From Calidifontibacter indicus (GTDB taxonomy: Bacteria > Actinomycetota > Actinomycetes > Actinomycetales > Dermatophilaceae), in NCBI RefSeq assembly GCF_003386865.1, contig NZ_QTUA01000001.1:2418001-2482000 (forward strand): DNA of 64,000 nucleotides, in the 5' to 3' direction. The position numbers and the translations under genes are program-made. The notes beneath the pieces are model-generated. The model saw nothing but the letters and a program-made list of their open reading frames with translations. It made no database searches and was not told the origin of the DNA. Of this stretch, positions 1-8,953 are shown piece by piece; position 1 is the first letter of the stretch; each line of letters opens with the position of its first letter.

Positions 1-492
1 CTCACCGACCGCGCTCTCAAAGAGGTCGACGAAGAACTCGGACGCCGGCACGGTGCGGGTGGCACCGCCTTGTCCGGCGATCACGAAGCTCGCGTCGAGC
101 GCCAGTGCCGCGGCGCCGATGTCGCCGGCGGGGTCGGCGTGCACCAGCGCGCCCCCGACGGTGCCGCGGTGCCGCACTTGCGGGTCGGCGACCTCCGCGA
201 GGGTTCGGGTGAGCAGCGCCGCGTGCTGAGCGACCGACGCGTCACGCAACACCGTGTCGTGAGTGGCCATCGCGCCGATCACGATCGAGTCGCCGTCGTC
301 GGTGATCTCGCGCAGCTCGGCGATGCGCCCGAGGTCGATCACCTTCTCCGGCGAGTTGAGCCGCATCCGCAGGATCGGCAGCAGGCTCTGCCCGCCGGCC
401 AACACCTTGCCCTCGTCACCGGCCTCGGCCAAGGCGGTCAACGCCTCGGCGACGGTGGTGGGGGCGACGTAGTCGAACTGTGCCGGGATCAT
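1..492 (-). CDS. CO dehydrogenase-type FAD-binding medium subunit (partial)
   Basis: This is the N-terminal about 164 residues of a CoxM/xanthine dehydrogenase FAD subunit; the C-terminus lies beyond the window edge. The protein opens [11 protein letters not shown] and has the FAD pyrophosphate-binding motif AGGQSLLPILRMRL near residues 32-45, then RHRGTVGGALVHADPAGD, the second FAD loop of this family. Its ATG overlaps the TGA of the large subunit (ATGA), so the two are translationally coupled. In the family it passes electrons from the 2Fe-2S subunit to an acceptor through FAD. The substrate cannot be deduced from this subunit. Confidence 0.9.
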   Translation of the reverse strand, partial: MIPAQFDYVAPTTVAEALTALAEAGDEGKVLAGGQSLLPILRMRLNSPEKVIDLGRIAELREITDDGDSIVIGAMATHDTVLRDASVAQHAALLTRTLAEVADPQVRHRGTVGGALVHADPAGDIGAAALALDASFVIAGQGGATRTVPASEFFVDLFESAVGE

Positions 493-2879
493 CGGGCACC
501 TCCCTGGATCGCGCGCCACACCCGTTGCGGGGTGCAGGGCATTTCGATGTCGTTGATGCCGAGCGGCCGCACCGCGTCGACGACCGCGTTGACCACCGCG
601 GGGGTCGAGGCGATGGTGCCGGCCTCCCCCACGCCCTTGGTGCCGAGCGTGTTGGTGGTGGACGGCGAAACCGTGTTGTCGGTGACGAAGTTGATCGTGT
701 CGGCCGCCGTCGGCAGCGTGTAGTCGACGAACGAACCGGTCACCAGCGTGCCGAACTCGTCGTATTCGGCTCCCTCCCACAGGGCTTGGGCGATTCCCTG
801 CACGAGGCCGCCGTGGATCTGTCCCTCGACGATCAGCGGGTTGATCACCACGCCGATGTCGTCGACACAGACGTACTTGTGCAGCTTGGTCGCCCCGGTC
901 TCGGTGTCGACCTCGACCGCGCACAGGTGCGTGCCGTGCGGGAAGGAGAAGTTGATCGGGTCGTAGGTCGACTCGGCGTCGAGACCCGGCTCCACGCCGT
1001 CCGGCAGGTTGTGGGCCGCGAAGCTAGCCAGGGCGAGCTCGGCCATCGTGACGCCCTTGTCGGTGCCCTTGACCGTGAACTTGCCGGCCGCGAACTCCAG
1101 GTCGTCGGTGTTGGCCTCGAGGATGTGCGCCGCGATCGGCCGCGCCTTCTCGATCACCTTGTCGGCGGCCCGCACGATCGCCTCGCCACCGACGACCAAC
1201 GAGCGCGAACCGTAGGTGTCGAGACCCTTGTGCGCGATCTGGGTGTCGCCGTGCAAGACCTCGACGTCCTCGAACGCCACGCCCAACCGGTCGGCGACGA
1301 TCTGGCTCCAGGCCGTCTCGTGTCCCTGACCGTGCGGGGAGGTGCCGGTGACGACCTCAACCTTGCCGGTGGCGAGCATCCGGATGCTCGCGTGCTCCCA
1401 ACCGCCGGCTCCGTAGCTGAGCGAACCGAGCACCCGCGAGGGCGCCAGGCCGCACATCTCGGTGAAGGTGGAAACGCCGATGCCGAGTTGCACCGCGTCG
1501 TTCGACTCCCGACGCCGCTGCTGCTCGGCACGCAACTCGTCGTAGCCGAAGAGTTCTTTCGCGCGGGCGGTGGCGGCCTCGTAGTTGCCGGAGTCGTACT
1601 CCATGCCGGCGACCGTGGTGAATGGGAACTCCTCGTGCTTGATCCAGTTCTTCTCGCGCACTTCCAGCGGGTCCATGTTCAGCTCGGCGGCGAGTTCGTC
1701 CATGATCCGCTCGATGCCGAAGGTGGCCTCCGGTCGGCCGGCACCGCGATAGGCGTCGACCCACGTCTTGTTGGTCAGCACCGTCTGGCAGTTGAACTGG
1801 TAAGCCTTGAACTTGTAGATGGAGTTGAACATCCACGCGCCGAGCACCGGCACGCCGCCGCCGACGATCGCGACGTAGGCGCCGAGGTCGGCCAGCAGGT
1901 CGACCTTGAGGCCGGTGACGATGCCTTCCTTGGTCGCGGCGAGGGTGAGCTTCTGCCACTGGTCACGGCCGTGGTGGGCCGACAGCAGCGACTCCGAGCG
2001 GGTCTCGGTGTACTTCACCGGCTTGCCGAGCCGGCGGGCCACCGCGACGGTGATGAACTCCTCGGGGGTGGTCTGCAGCTTGCCGCCGAAGCCACCACCG
2101 ACGTCGGGGGCGATGACGCGTAGCTTCGACTCCGGGATGCCGGTGGTCGCGGCCAGCGCGAACCGCAGGATGTGCGGCACCTGGGTGGCCGACCAGATCG
2201 TCAACTGCTCACCGGTGGGGTCGCAGACCGTCGACCGCGGCTCCATGAACGCCGGGATCAACCGCTGCTGCCGGAACTCCCGCTCGATGACGATGCCGTT
2301 GGCCTGTGCCTCGGCGATGGCTTCGTCGACGTTGCCGCCGGATCCCTCTGTGGCGGAGTCCAATTGCCAGAAGGCCGACTTGTTGGTGCCGAGGTCGGGG
2401 TGCGCCAGCACCTCGTCCTTGAGCGCCTCCTTCATGTCGAGCACCGCGGGGAGTTCCTCGTAGTCGACGTCGACCAGTTCGGCGGCGTCGCGCGCTTCGG
2501 CGGCCGACCGGGCGACGACCGCCGCGACGATCTCGCCGGCGCACGCGACGTGTTCGAGCACCATCGGCAGGTGATCGGGGGTCTTCTGTTCGGGGCTGAT
2601 CGGCCAGGCGTTGATGTTGACGCCCTGCGTCTGCGCGATGTCGGCGCCGGTGACGACGTCGATGACGCCGGACGCCTCCCGCGCGGCCGAGGTGTCGATC
2701 GAGCGAATCTTCGCGTGTGCCAACGGGCTTCGCACCATTGCGAGGTGCAGCATGCCGGCCAACTGGATGTTGTCGGTCCACTTGGTGCGCCCGGTCAGCA
2801 GCCGCTGATCCTCCTTGCGCTTGCGTGCATTGCCGATCTCGGGTGTCGCGGTTGCCGGTGCGTCGTCGACGGTGGTCAT
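489..2879 (-). CDS. Molybdopterin-binding large subunit, form II CO dehydrogenase-like
   Basis: Encodes 796 aa of the xanthine oxidase/aerobic CODH large-subunit family, which binds the molybdenum-cytosine dinucleotide cofactor and carries out hydroxylation or CO oxidation. The N-terminal a/b hammerhead domain begins near [19 protein letters not shown]. The diagnostic active-site loop reads AYRGAGR (about residues 376-382), the form II signature; form I (true CoxL) has AYxCSFR. GVGEAG near the C-terminus contains the conserved catalytic Glu region. The start overlaps the small-subunit stop (ATGA). Form II enzymes may oxidise CO weakly or use another N-heterocycle or aldehyde; the true substrate is unknown. 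Confidence 0.92.
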   Translation of the reverse strand: MTTVDDAPATATPEIGNARKRKEDQRLLTGRTKWTDNIQLAGMLHLAMVRSPLAHAKIRSIDTSAAREASGVIDVVTGADIAQTQGVNINAWPISPEQKTPDHLPMVLEHVACAGEIVAAVVARSAAEARDAAELVDVDYEELPAVLDMKEALKDEVLAHPDLGTNKSAFWQLDSATEGSGGNVDEAIAEAQANGIVIEREFRQQRLIPAFMEPRSTVCDPTGEQLTIWSATQVPHILRFALAATTGIPESKLRVIAPDVGGGFGGKLQTTPEEFITVAVARRLGKPVKYTETRSESLLSAHHGRDQWQKLTLAATKEGIVTGLKVDLLADLGAYVAIVGGGVPVLGAWMFNSIYKFKAYQFNCQTVLTNKTWVDAYRGAGRPEATFGIERIMDELAAELNMDPLEVREKNWIKHEEFPFTTVAGMEYDSGNYEAATARAKELFGYDELRAEQQRRRESNDAVQLGIGVSTFTEMCGLAPSRVLGSLSYGAGGWEHASIRMLATGKVEVVTGTSPHGQGHETAWSQIVADRLGVAFEDVEVLHGDTQIAHKGLDTYGSRSLVVGGEAIVRAADKVIEKARPIAAHILEANTDDLEFAAGKFTVKGTDKGVTMAELALASFAAHNLPDGVEPGLDAESTYDPINFSFPHGTHLCAVEVDTETGATKLHKYVCVDDIGVVINPLIVEGQIHGGLVQGIAQALWEGAEYDEFGTLVTGSFVDYTLPTAADTINFVTDNTVSPSTTNTLGTKGVGEAGTIASTPAVVNAVVDAVRPLGINDIEMPCTPQRVWRAIQGGAR

Positions 2880-3379
2880 GCCTGCTCACTCCCCTGGCTC
2901 GCCCCGACGGGGCTCAGATTGGTGCCGCCGGCGGCCTGTCGAACCGCCTTGACGATGTTCTGGTAGCCGGTGCACCGACACAGGTTGCCCTCCAGCCCGA
3001 CCCGGATCTCTTCCTCCGAAGGGTTCGGGTTGGCTCGCAGCACGTCGATCGACTGCATCACCATTCCCGGTGTGCAGTAACCGCATTGGAGGGCGTGGTT
3101 GTCGTGGAACGCCTGCTGCACCGGGTGCAGTTGGCCGTTGCGCGCGATGCCCTCGATCGTGGTGACATCGTGACCGTCGGCCTGCACGGCGAGCATGTTG
3201 CACGACTTCACGCTCACCCCGTCGAGGTGCACGGTGCAGGCGCCACAGTTGCTGGTGTCGCAGCCGACGACCGTGCCGACCTTCCCCAACCGTTCTCGCA
3301 GGTAATGCACCAACAACATGCGCGGCTCCACCTCGTCGGTGAAACTGTCGCCATCCACCTTCACGCTGATCCGGGTCAT
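2876..3379 (-). CDS. 2Fe-2S small subunit of molybdenum hydroxylase
   Basis: Encodes 167 aa, the normal length for CoxS-type subunits. The plant-ferredoxin-like N-terminal cluster ligands lie in [15 protein letters not shown] and the following C of SVKSCNML. The C-terminal cluster ligands are in [10 protein letters not shown] and CRCTGYQNI. It relays electrons from the molybdenum centre of the large subunit to FAD in the medium subunit. It lies between the XdhC gene (9 bp upstream) and the large-subunit gene (4-bp overlap), giving the order small-large-medium. Confidence 0.95.
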   Translation of the reverse strand: MTRISVKVDGDSFTDEVEPRMLLVHYLRERLGKVGTVVGCDTSNCGACTVHLDGVSVKSCNMLAVQADGHDVTTIEGIARNGQLHPVQQAFHDNHALQCGYCTPGMVMQSIDVLRANPNPSEEEIRVGLEGNLCRCTGYQNIVKAVRQAAGGTNLSPVGASQGSEQA

Positions 3380-3388
3380 CCTCGACTC

Positions 3389-4672
3389 CTAGTGCCGGTC
3401 GGTACTGCTTGACTCTGCTTCTTTCGTGCGGGTCGTGCTCGCCCTGTCGTTCGGTTCCGCTGCTTCCCGATCGTGGTCGGATCCGCTTGCATCCGCAAGG
3501 GATTCTGTGAGTTCACTCACATCATCGGGCCGATCAGGCAACTCGTGGTGGTGGATCGGCCCGTCGGTCGCCGTGAGCCGGTCACCGCGTCCGCCCCAGC
3601 GCAGCGCCACGATCTCGGCGGCGATGCTGACCGCCGTCTCCTCCGGGGTGCGGGCACCGAGGTCGAGGCCGATCGGGCTGGACAAGCGGCCGAGTTCGCC
3701 GTCGGACAGCCCCGCCTCCCGCAGGCGCTCGGTGCGGTCGTCGTGGGTGCGGCGCGAGCCCATGGCTCCGATGTAGGCCACCTTCGGCAGGCGTAACGCC
3801 ACTTCCAACAGCGGCACATCGAACTTCGGGTCGTGCGTCAGCACGCACAGCACCGTGCGTTCGTCGACGCGTCCGGCCTCTGCCTCCTTGGCGAGATATT
3901 TGTGCGGCCACTGCACGACCACCTCGTCGGCGTCGGGAAACCGGGTGTTGGTGGCGAACACCGCGCGGGCGTCGCAGACCGTCACTCGGTAGCCGAGGAA
4001 GCGCCCCATCCGCGCGCACGCGGCGGCGAAGTCGATTGCGCCGAACACGATCATCCGCGGACGCGGCGCGAAAACCGCTGCGAACACACGCATTCCCTCG
4101 CCGCGCCGTTCGCCGTCCGGGCCGTAGGTGAGCGCCGCGCTGTGCCCGCTGCTGATGAGCCCCGCGACGTCGTCGGCCACGGCGTCGTCGATGCGGGCGC
4201 TGCCCAGCGAGCCGCTGCGCGACGGACGTGTCTCTGCCGGTCGCACGATCATCCGGCGTCCGACGAACGCGGCGTCGGGATGCTGCACGACCGTCACGAC
4301 CGCGACCGGGCGGCCGGCCTCGATGTCGTCGGCGACGTCGCCGAACTCGGGGTAGGTCTGCTGGGAGACCTTCTCGACGTAGATGTCGAGGATGCCGCCG
4401 CAGGTGAGGCCGACCGCAAAGGCGTCGTCGTCGCTGACGCCGTAGCGCTGCAACGCCGGGGTGCCGGTGTCGAGCACTTCTTGGCCGAGTTCGTACACCG
4501 CGCCCTCGACGCAGCCGCCGGAGACGGATCCGACGGCGGCACCGCCCGGACCGACGAGCATCGCCGCACCCGGCTGTCGCGGTGCCGACCGCCACGTGCC
4601 TACGACCGTGGCCATCGCGACGTCCTGACCCTCGCGCCACCAGCCGAGCAGGTCGGGCAACACCTCACGCAA
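3389..4672 (-). CDS. XdhC/CoxI-family molybdenum hydroxylase maturation protein
   Basis: Encodes about 427 aa with the XdhC/CoxI N-terminal domain (VAMATVVGTWRSAPRQPGAAM, then GSVSGGCVEGAVYE) and a C-terminal Rossmann-like XdhC domain (YIGAMGSRRTHDDR, ARTPEETAVSIAAEIVA). Family members handle sulfuration and insertion of the molybdenum cofactor. The start is chosen at a TTG (4672) that overlaps the VWA gene; a GTG at 4663 is the alternative, and the longer open frame upstream is antisense-like composition inside the VWA gene. The last about 45 residues are Ser/Glu/Asp-rich and not conserved-looking. Confidence 0.85.
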   Translation of the reverse strand: MREVLPDLLGWWREGQDVAMATVVGTWRSAPRQPGAAMLVGPGGAAVGSVSGGCVEGAVYELGQEVLDTGTPALQRYGVSDDDAFAVGLTCGGILDIYVEKVSQQTYPEFGDVADDIEAGRPVAVVTVVQHPDAAFVGRRMIVRPAETRPSRSGSLGSARIDDAVADDVAGLISSGHSAALTYGPDGERRGEGMRVFAAVFAPRPRMIVFGAIDFAAACARMGRFLGYRVTVCDARAVFATNTRFPDADEVVVQWPHKYLAKEAEAGRVDERTVLCVLTHDPKFDVPLLEVALRLPKVAYIGAMGSRRTHDDRTERLREAGLSDGELGRLSSPIGLDLGARTPEETAVSIAAEIVALRWGGRGDRLTATDGPIHHHELPDRPDDVSELTESLADASGSDHDREAAEPNDRASTTRTKEAESSSTDRH

Positions 4673-5795
4673 GATCGACCACCCCCGCCACCTTTGCGAA
4701 GGTGTGCAGCGAGTGCCCGGCGACCAGCGCGTCGAGATGCGGCAGGGCTGCGACGATGCCGGCCTGGATCGGTAGGTAGCCGGCCTTGCCGGCGTGCGGG
4801 TTGACCCAGACGACCTTGTGCGCGAGGGCCGCGAGCTGTTGCATCTGTTCAGCGAGCAGCGTCGTGTCGTGCCGCTCCCAGCCGTCACTGCACACGACCA
4901 CGACGGCGCCGCGGGCCGTTCCGCGCCGCCCCCACCGGTCGAGGAACGCCTTGAGCGACTCCCCCAGACGGGTGCCGCCCGACCAGTCGGGCACGGTGTC
5001 GCCGGCGTCGACGAGAGCGAGTTCGGCGTCGCGCTGGTGCAGGGCGCGCGTCACCCGGGTGAGCCGCGTGCCGAGGGTGAACACCTCGACGGGGTGCCCG
5101 CTGCCGGCCCAGTGGTGCGCGAGTCGCAGCAGCGCGTCGGCGTAGTCACGCATCGACCCGGAGACGTCGATCAGCACCACGATGCGCCGCCGCTTCACGG
5201 TGCGGTGGCGCCGACGCAACTCCACAGGTTCGCCGAGGTGGGCGAGTTGGGCGCGCATGGTGCGGCGGGCGTCGATACTCCCCCGCCGCGCGGGCACCGT
5301 CCGGTTGGTGCGCCGCGTCGGCTCAGGACGCGGCAGCGAACCGAACATCGTTGCGAGCAAACTCTTTTCGGCGCGGGAGAGCTCTGCGACGTCGCGGTGG
5401 CGCAGCACCTCCTGCTCGCTCGCGCCGGCTCGGATCACCTCGCCCTCCTCGGTCTCGTCGGGGGCACCCTGACCGGTGCCGAGCAGGTTGCGCGACGGTT
5501 CGGCGCGCACGTTCGCCACCTCGCCGGGGCGTTGCTCCTCCGGTGGCTTGAACCACGCCTCGAAGGCCCGGTCGTAGCGCGAGAAGTCGTCGGGCGATGA
5601 GCAGAGCGTGGCCCGGCCGGCCCAGTAGGTGGCTGCTCGATCACCCAGGTCGAGCGTCGCGACGGCACGCAGGTAGGTCGCCTCGCGATCGGGGGTGACC
5701 GCCACGCCGGCCTTGCGCAGCACCCGCGCGAAGCCGAGCAGGATCGCGTCCGGGGGTGTTCCCTCGGCGACGGGGCGTGTCATTGCCTGTGTCAT
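4665..5795 (-). CDS. VWA domain protein, CoxE-like
   Basis: Encodes 376 aa. The C-terminal half is a von Willebrand A domain with an intact MIDAS motif, VVLIDVSGSMRDYADALL (D-x-S-x-S near residue 215). The N-terminal half resembles CoxE: short helices rich in Arg and Glu. CoxE works with the MoxR-type ATPase CoxD to mature the molybdenum/copper centre of CODH. The pairing here with the ATPase (4-bp overlap) and XdhC (8-bp overlap) is the usual arrangement. Such VWA proteins are not substrate-specific, so the gene does not settle whether the enzyme oxidises CO. Confidence 0.88.
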   Translation of the reverse strand: MTQAMTRPVAEGTPPDAILLGFARVLRKAGVAVTPDREATYLRAVATLDLGDRAATYWAGRATLCSSPDDFSRYDRAFEAWFKPPEEQRPGEVANVRAEPSRNLLGTGQGAPDETEEGEVIRAGASEQEVLRHRDVAELSRAEKSLLATMFGSLPRPEPTRRTNRTVPARRGSIDARRTMRAQLAHLGEPVELRRRHRTVKRRRIVVLIDVSGSMRDYADALLRLAHHWAGSGHPVEVFTLGTRLTRVTRALHQRDAELALVDAGDTVPDWSGGTRLGESLKAFLDRWGRRGTARGAVVVVCSDGWERHDTTLLAEQMQQLAALAHKVVWVNPHAGKAGYLPIQAGIVAALPHLDALVAGHSLHTFAKVAGVVDLA

Positions 5796-6685
5796 TGCCC
5801 GGCCAGGATCCGGTCGAGGCTGTCGCGCACTCGGGCGAGGTCTTCGCGGTACTTCACCGCAACACCGAGGGTCGCCGACGCGGTCTCGAGGTCGAGGTCG
5901 CAGCGGCCGAGTTCGTTGAGGGCGCGCACCCAGTCGAGCGTCTCGGCCACTCCGGGCGGCTTGCGCAGGTCGTCGCGCCCGCGCAGCGACTGGCTGGCCC
6001 GCACGACCTGGTCGGCCAGCTTCTCGCCCACTTCCGGTGCCCGGCTGCGCACGATCTCGAGTTCACGCTCGATGCTCGGGTGGTCGATCCAGTGGTAGAG
6101 GCAACGGCGCTTCAGCGCGTCGTGCAGTTCGCGGGTGCGGTTGGAGGTGAGCACCACGATCGGCGGCGGGTCGGCCTTGATCGTGCCGACCTCGGGGATG
6201 GTCACCTGCCAACTCGACAGCACCTCCAGCAGGAATGCCTCGAATTCGTCGTCAGCACGGTCGATCTCGTCGATGAGCAGCACCGCGGGGGTCTCGCGCA
6301 GTGCGCGCAGCACCGGTCGCGCCAGCAGGTAGCGCTCGTCGAACAGTGACGCCTCGACCTCCTCGGCCCGCTGCGCATCGCGGTCGGCGGCGACCGCTTC
6401 GACCGCCCGCAGGTGCAGAATCTGCCGCGGGAAATCCCAGTCGTAGAGCGCTTGGGAGGCGTCGATGCCCTCGTAACACTGCAGCCGGATGAGCGGGATG
6501 TCGAACGCTTCGGCGAGCGACTCGGCCAGTGCGGTCTTGCCGGTGCCGGGTTCGCCCTCGAGCAGCAGCGGGCGCTGTAGGCGCAGCGACAGGAAGGTGA
6601 CCGTCGCGAGGGCGTCGTCGCACACGTATCCGGTGCCGCGGAGGTGTTCGGCGACTTCAGCTGCCGACTCGACGTGAAGATCCAT
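5792..6685 (-). CDS. MoxR-family AAA+ ATPase, CoxD-like
   Basis: Encodes 297 aa with a single AAA+ module: Walker A GEPGTGKTALAE at about residues 42-53, Walker B VLLIDEIDRADDEFE at about 131-145 and sensor 1 in VVLTSNRTRELHD. MoxR/CoxD ATPases act as chaperones with a VWA partner, and the partner gene follows directly (overlap at 5792-5795). It is the first gene of the tightly overlapping six-gene maturation and structural block; only 32 bp separate it from the upstream nucleotidyltransferase gene. Confidence 0.92.
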   Translation of the reverse strand: MDLHVESAAEVAEHLRGTGYVCDDALATVTFLSLRLQRPLLLEGEPGTGKTALAESLAEAFDIPLIRLQCYEGIDASQALYDWDFPRQILHLRAVEAVAADRDAQRAEEVEASLFDERYLLARPVLRALRETPAVLLIDEIDRADDEFEAFLLEVLSSWQVTIPEVGTIKADPPPIVVLTSNRTRELHDALKRRCLYHWIDHPSIERELEIVRSRAPEVGEKLADQVVRASQSLRGRDDLRKPPGVAETLDWVRALNELGRCDLDLETASATLGVAVKYREDLARVRDSLDRILAGQ

Positions 6686-6717
6686 CCCTCACACCCTAGG
6701 TCGTGATGTGGCGTGGA

Positions 6718-7305
6718 TCACGTATTGTCCGGTAATTCGTCGACGTCTTCTCCCGTGGCGAGATCGCCGCATTCGACGACCTGCGCGCCGTGCTTCTTCA
6801 GGTAGCGCCGGGCGCCCTCGTCGCCCTCGAGTTCGGCGGCCAGGTCGGCCCAGTGGGCTCGGCCGATCACCACCGGGTGACCGGGTCGTCCACCGTATTC
6901 GGCTCGCACCAGTGCGGATTCGTCGCCACCCGCCCCTTCCCGAAGGCGCGTCAGCACGGCCGGGCCGACGTCGGGCAGATCGACGAGGTGGATGACCGCG
7001 ACCGCGGAATCCGTTTCACCCAGTGCGCGCAGCCCGGCGCGCAGCGAGGCGCCCATGCCCTCGTCCCAGTCGGCGGCGACCACCGTCCGCACGGTGTCGC
7101 CGGTGAGCAGTTCGGCCGCTTCGTCGGCGGCGGCGCCGAGCACGACCACGATCGGGTCGCACCCGCCGTCGCGCAGCACTCCCACTGCACGCAGCAACCA
7201 GGAGGTGCCGTCGGCGTCGTGTCGCAACGCCTTCGGCCCGCCGATCCGGCGTCCGGCGCCGGCCGCGAGCAGCAGACCGGCGGCCGAACCGCTCATCGTC
7301 GTCAT
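6718..7305 (-). CDS. Molybdenum cofactor nucleotidyltransferase, MobA/MocA-like
   Basis: Encodes 195 aa beginning with the nucleotidyltransferase signature GLLLAAGAGRRIGGPKAL, followed by VVVLGAAADEA and VIHLVDLPDVGPAVL, whose Asp residues bind metal in this family. GRPGHPVVIG matches the conserved GHP loop of MocA-type enzymes, which attach CMP to molybdopterin to make the cytosine dinucleotide form. Placement just upstream of a CODH-type cluster supports that role. The ATG at 7305 is 4 nt from the end of the decayed SGNH hydrolase frame. Confidence 0.85.
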   Translation of the reverse strand: MTTMSGSAAGLLLAAGAGRRIGGPKALRHDADGTSWLLRAVGVLRDGGCDPIVVVLGAAADEAAELLTGDTVRTVVAADWDEGMGASLRAGLRALGETDSAVAVIHLVDLPDVGPAVLTRLREGAGGDESALVRAEYGGRPGHPVVIGRAHWADLAAELEGDEGARRYLKKHGAQVVECGDLATGEDVDELPDNT

Positions 7306-7309
7306 GCGA

Positions 7310-8530
7310 TCAGTTCAGCACCATTCGCGGCTCGCCGCCGACAAGGCCGGTGCCGGAGATCGTGCAGCTGCCGCCGCGCGGGGTGCCGCCGTTCCAGACC
7401 TGGCGCACACAGTTGCGGGTGGCCAGCTGCGCCCAGTAGTTCGGGTGCAGACTCTCCTAGATGTAGTAGTTCGACGTGGCCGTGCTCACCGTGCGGATCT
7501 GGTTGACCCACTCCGTCCTGTCGACCGCTCCGGCCGACTGCCACGACGAGAGCCCGACCTCCTCGTAGAGGCCAACTCCCTTCTCGCACAGGCGCCTTCC
7601 GTTGAAGGCAGCCGACAGGTTGAGCACCTTCGCACCGGCGATACCGGAGTCGCTGACCGCGCCCTGCACGGCCGAGTTGATGGTCGGGAGGGCGGTGCTG
7701 TTGGCCCAGTCCGCGTCCGCGTTCCAGAAGCCACAGCCGCCGGTGCTCTGCCGGGTGTAGCCGCTCTGGCTGTACCGGAAGCCCGCGCTGCTCGGGATCG
7801 GCGAGGCGTAGTTCTGCACCACCAGCGTCCAGCCGTTGTCGGCGTAGCCGGCGTTGCGCATCGCGGTGCGCACGTTCTGCAGGGCACCGGTGATCTTGGC
7901 GCGCACCGCGGCGACGTTGGCCGCGGTGAAGTTGGCCTTCACACTCGAGTCGTTCTTGCAGTAGCTCGGCAGCCACGAGGGCGTCGTGAGGAAGTCGGTG
8001 ACGCAGGTCTGCACGATCGAGGCGAAGTTGAAGTCGTTGCCGCCGATCGACACGACGACCATCTTCACGTTGTGCGCGCCGGCGAACGACTGCAGCATCG
8101 CGGCCTGACCCTGCCCGGCCGAGCCGGAGTAGAAGTCGATGCCCGGCTTGAAGTAGGTGCCGGTCGTGGTGCTCGTGGTCGCACCGGAGCAGGCGAAGTT
8201 GACGCCGTTCACTCCCCCACCGATGTATGCCTCTGCCGACGCGCTGCGGTGGCATCGGTTGATCTGCTCGGCGGTGTGAGTTGCGTTGTCGTAGTAGGCG
8301 GTTCTGCCGAGCGCATCGGCGGCGGTGGAGCTGCTGTTCGAGCTGCCGGCCCAGCGGCCGGCCTCCCCGGAGATGTACGAGTCACCCAGCGTGGCGACGT
8401 ACGGCGTGCCCTGGCCGGGGCCGTCGGCGCGGGCCTGCGGGGCCTGCACGACGAGGCCGGTCGCGGCAAGCGCGAGTGCGGCGACTGGGGCAACAGAACG
8501 GCGGAACAGGGAGAAGCGAGGCAAGACCAT
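7310..8530 (-). pseudogene. Secreted SGNH/GDSL hydrolase interrupted by an amber codon
   Basis: The frame starts at ATG 8530 with a signal peptide (MVLPRFSLFRRSVAPVAALA..., cleavage after QARA). Block I is ATLGDSYISGE (catalytic Ser) and block III is VVSIGGNDFNF. After residue 357 (TSNYYI) there is an in-frame TAG at 7457-7459. The same frame continues without further stops as ESLHPNYWAQLATRNC...GEPRMVLN to a TGA at 7310-7312. The segment after the stop holds the SLHPN block V with the expected catalytic His. A single CAG to TAG change explains the break. Without readthrough the product lacks its His, so it is probably inactive; a sequencing error is the alternative. Confidence 0.85.
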
Positions 8531-8550
8531 CGGAGTCCTCTCGGAACGAA

Positions 8551-8576
8551 GGGGGCGTGCACCGTTGCACGCCCCC
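8551..8576 (-). promoter_or_regulatory. GC-rich hairpin in the leader of the SGNH hydrolase gene
   Basis: Perfect 10-bp arms (GGGGGCGTGC and GCACGCCCCC) enclose a 6-nt loop. It lies 21-46 nt upstream of the ATG at 8530, with a GAGAGGA ribosome binding site between hairpin and start. No T-run follows, so it looks more like a leader structure than an intrinsic terminator. Confidence 0.55.
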
Positions 8577-8586
8577 GACGCAGGAG

Positions 8587-8602
8587 TGTGACAGTGGTCA
8601 CA
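8587..8602. promoter_or_regulatory. Probable CRP/GlxR-type binding site
   Basis: The sequence TGTGACAGTGGTCACA matches the CRP-family consensus TGTGA-N6-TCACA exactly on both half-sites. It is 57-72 nt upstream of the SGNH hydrolase start, suggesting cAMP-responsive control of that gene. No further copy was noticed in the window. Confidence 0.6.
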
Positions 8603-8872
8603 GGCGCGCGACAAGACCTGTCCGGCAGTCAATCTCGGGTGGCCCGACTGGGCCGGCGCTCGCACCGCACCGTCCGTGCGCACGAAGTCGCGTCAGGCGC
8701 GACTTACTTGGCGGTTTCAGCGCGTACGCGCGAGTAATTCGCGTCCGACGCGAGTTGGTGCGGTCGCCGTGCGGGCGCACGGCGTCAGCGGGCACCCTTG
8801 CGCTTGACCGACTTGGCTGGGCCCGAGAGGTCGGCCACCCGACCGGAGATGCGGGCGGCCCCGGGTCGCCCC
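8603..8872. other. Intergenic region without a gene
   Basis: No convincing coding frame is seen here. It contains small perfect inverted repeats, for example AGTCGCG-tcagg-CGCGACT at 8686-8704 and CGCGTC-c-GACGCG shortly after. These may be operators or structured RNA, but nothing identifies them further. Confidence 0.5.
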
Positions 8873-8909
8873 TTGACATCGAAAAACGATATGCATATCG
8901 TTTTTCGAT
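8873..8909 (+). promoter_or_regulatory. Promoter overlapped by a 32-bp perfect palindrome
   Basis: A consensus -35 box TTGACA (8873-8878) is followed 17 bp later by TATCGT (8896-8901), a 4/6 match to the -10 consensus. A perfect palindrome with 16-bp arms (left arm ATCGAAAAACGATATG, 8878-8893; right arm 8894-8909) covers the spacer and the -10. This is the expected layout for a dimeric or tetrameric repressor operator. The Xre-type protein encoded two genes downstream (9567-9785) is the obvious candidate regulator. Confidence 0.75.
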
Positions 8910-8953
8910 AGCTGGTGGATCAGCCGCCGGCACAACGACAGGGGGCACTACCG

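Noticed and set aside
480-2123. Long plus-strand open frame opposite the CODH large subunit
   Set aside because: It mirrors the minus-strand gene, shows no family motif and has the Arg/Gly/Val-rich composition of a GC-rich antisense frame.
8915-8953. Upstream start for the DUF2975 protein
   Set aside because: It would begin just after the expected transcription start and lacks a ribosome binding site; ATG 8954 has GGGGG at good spacing.
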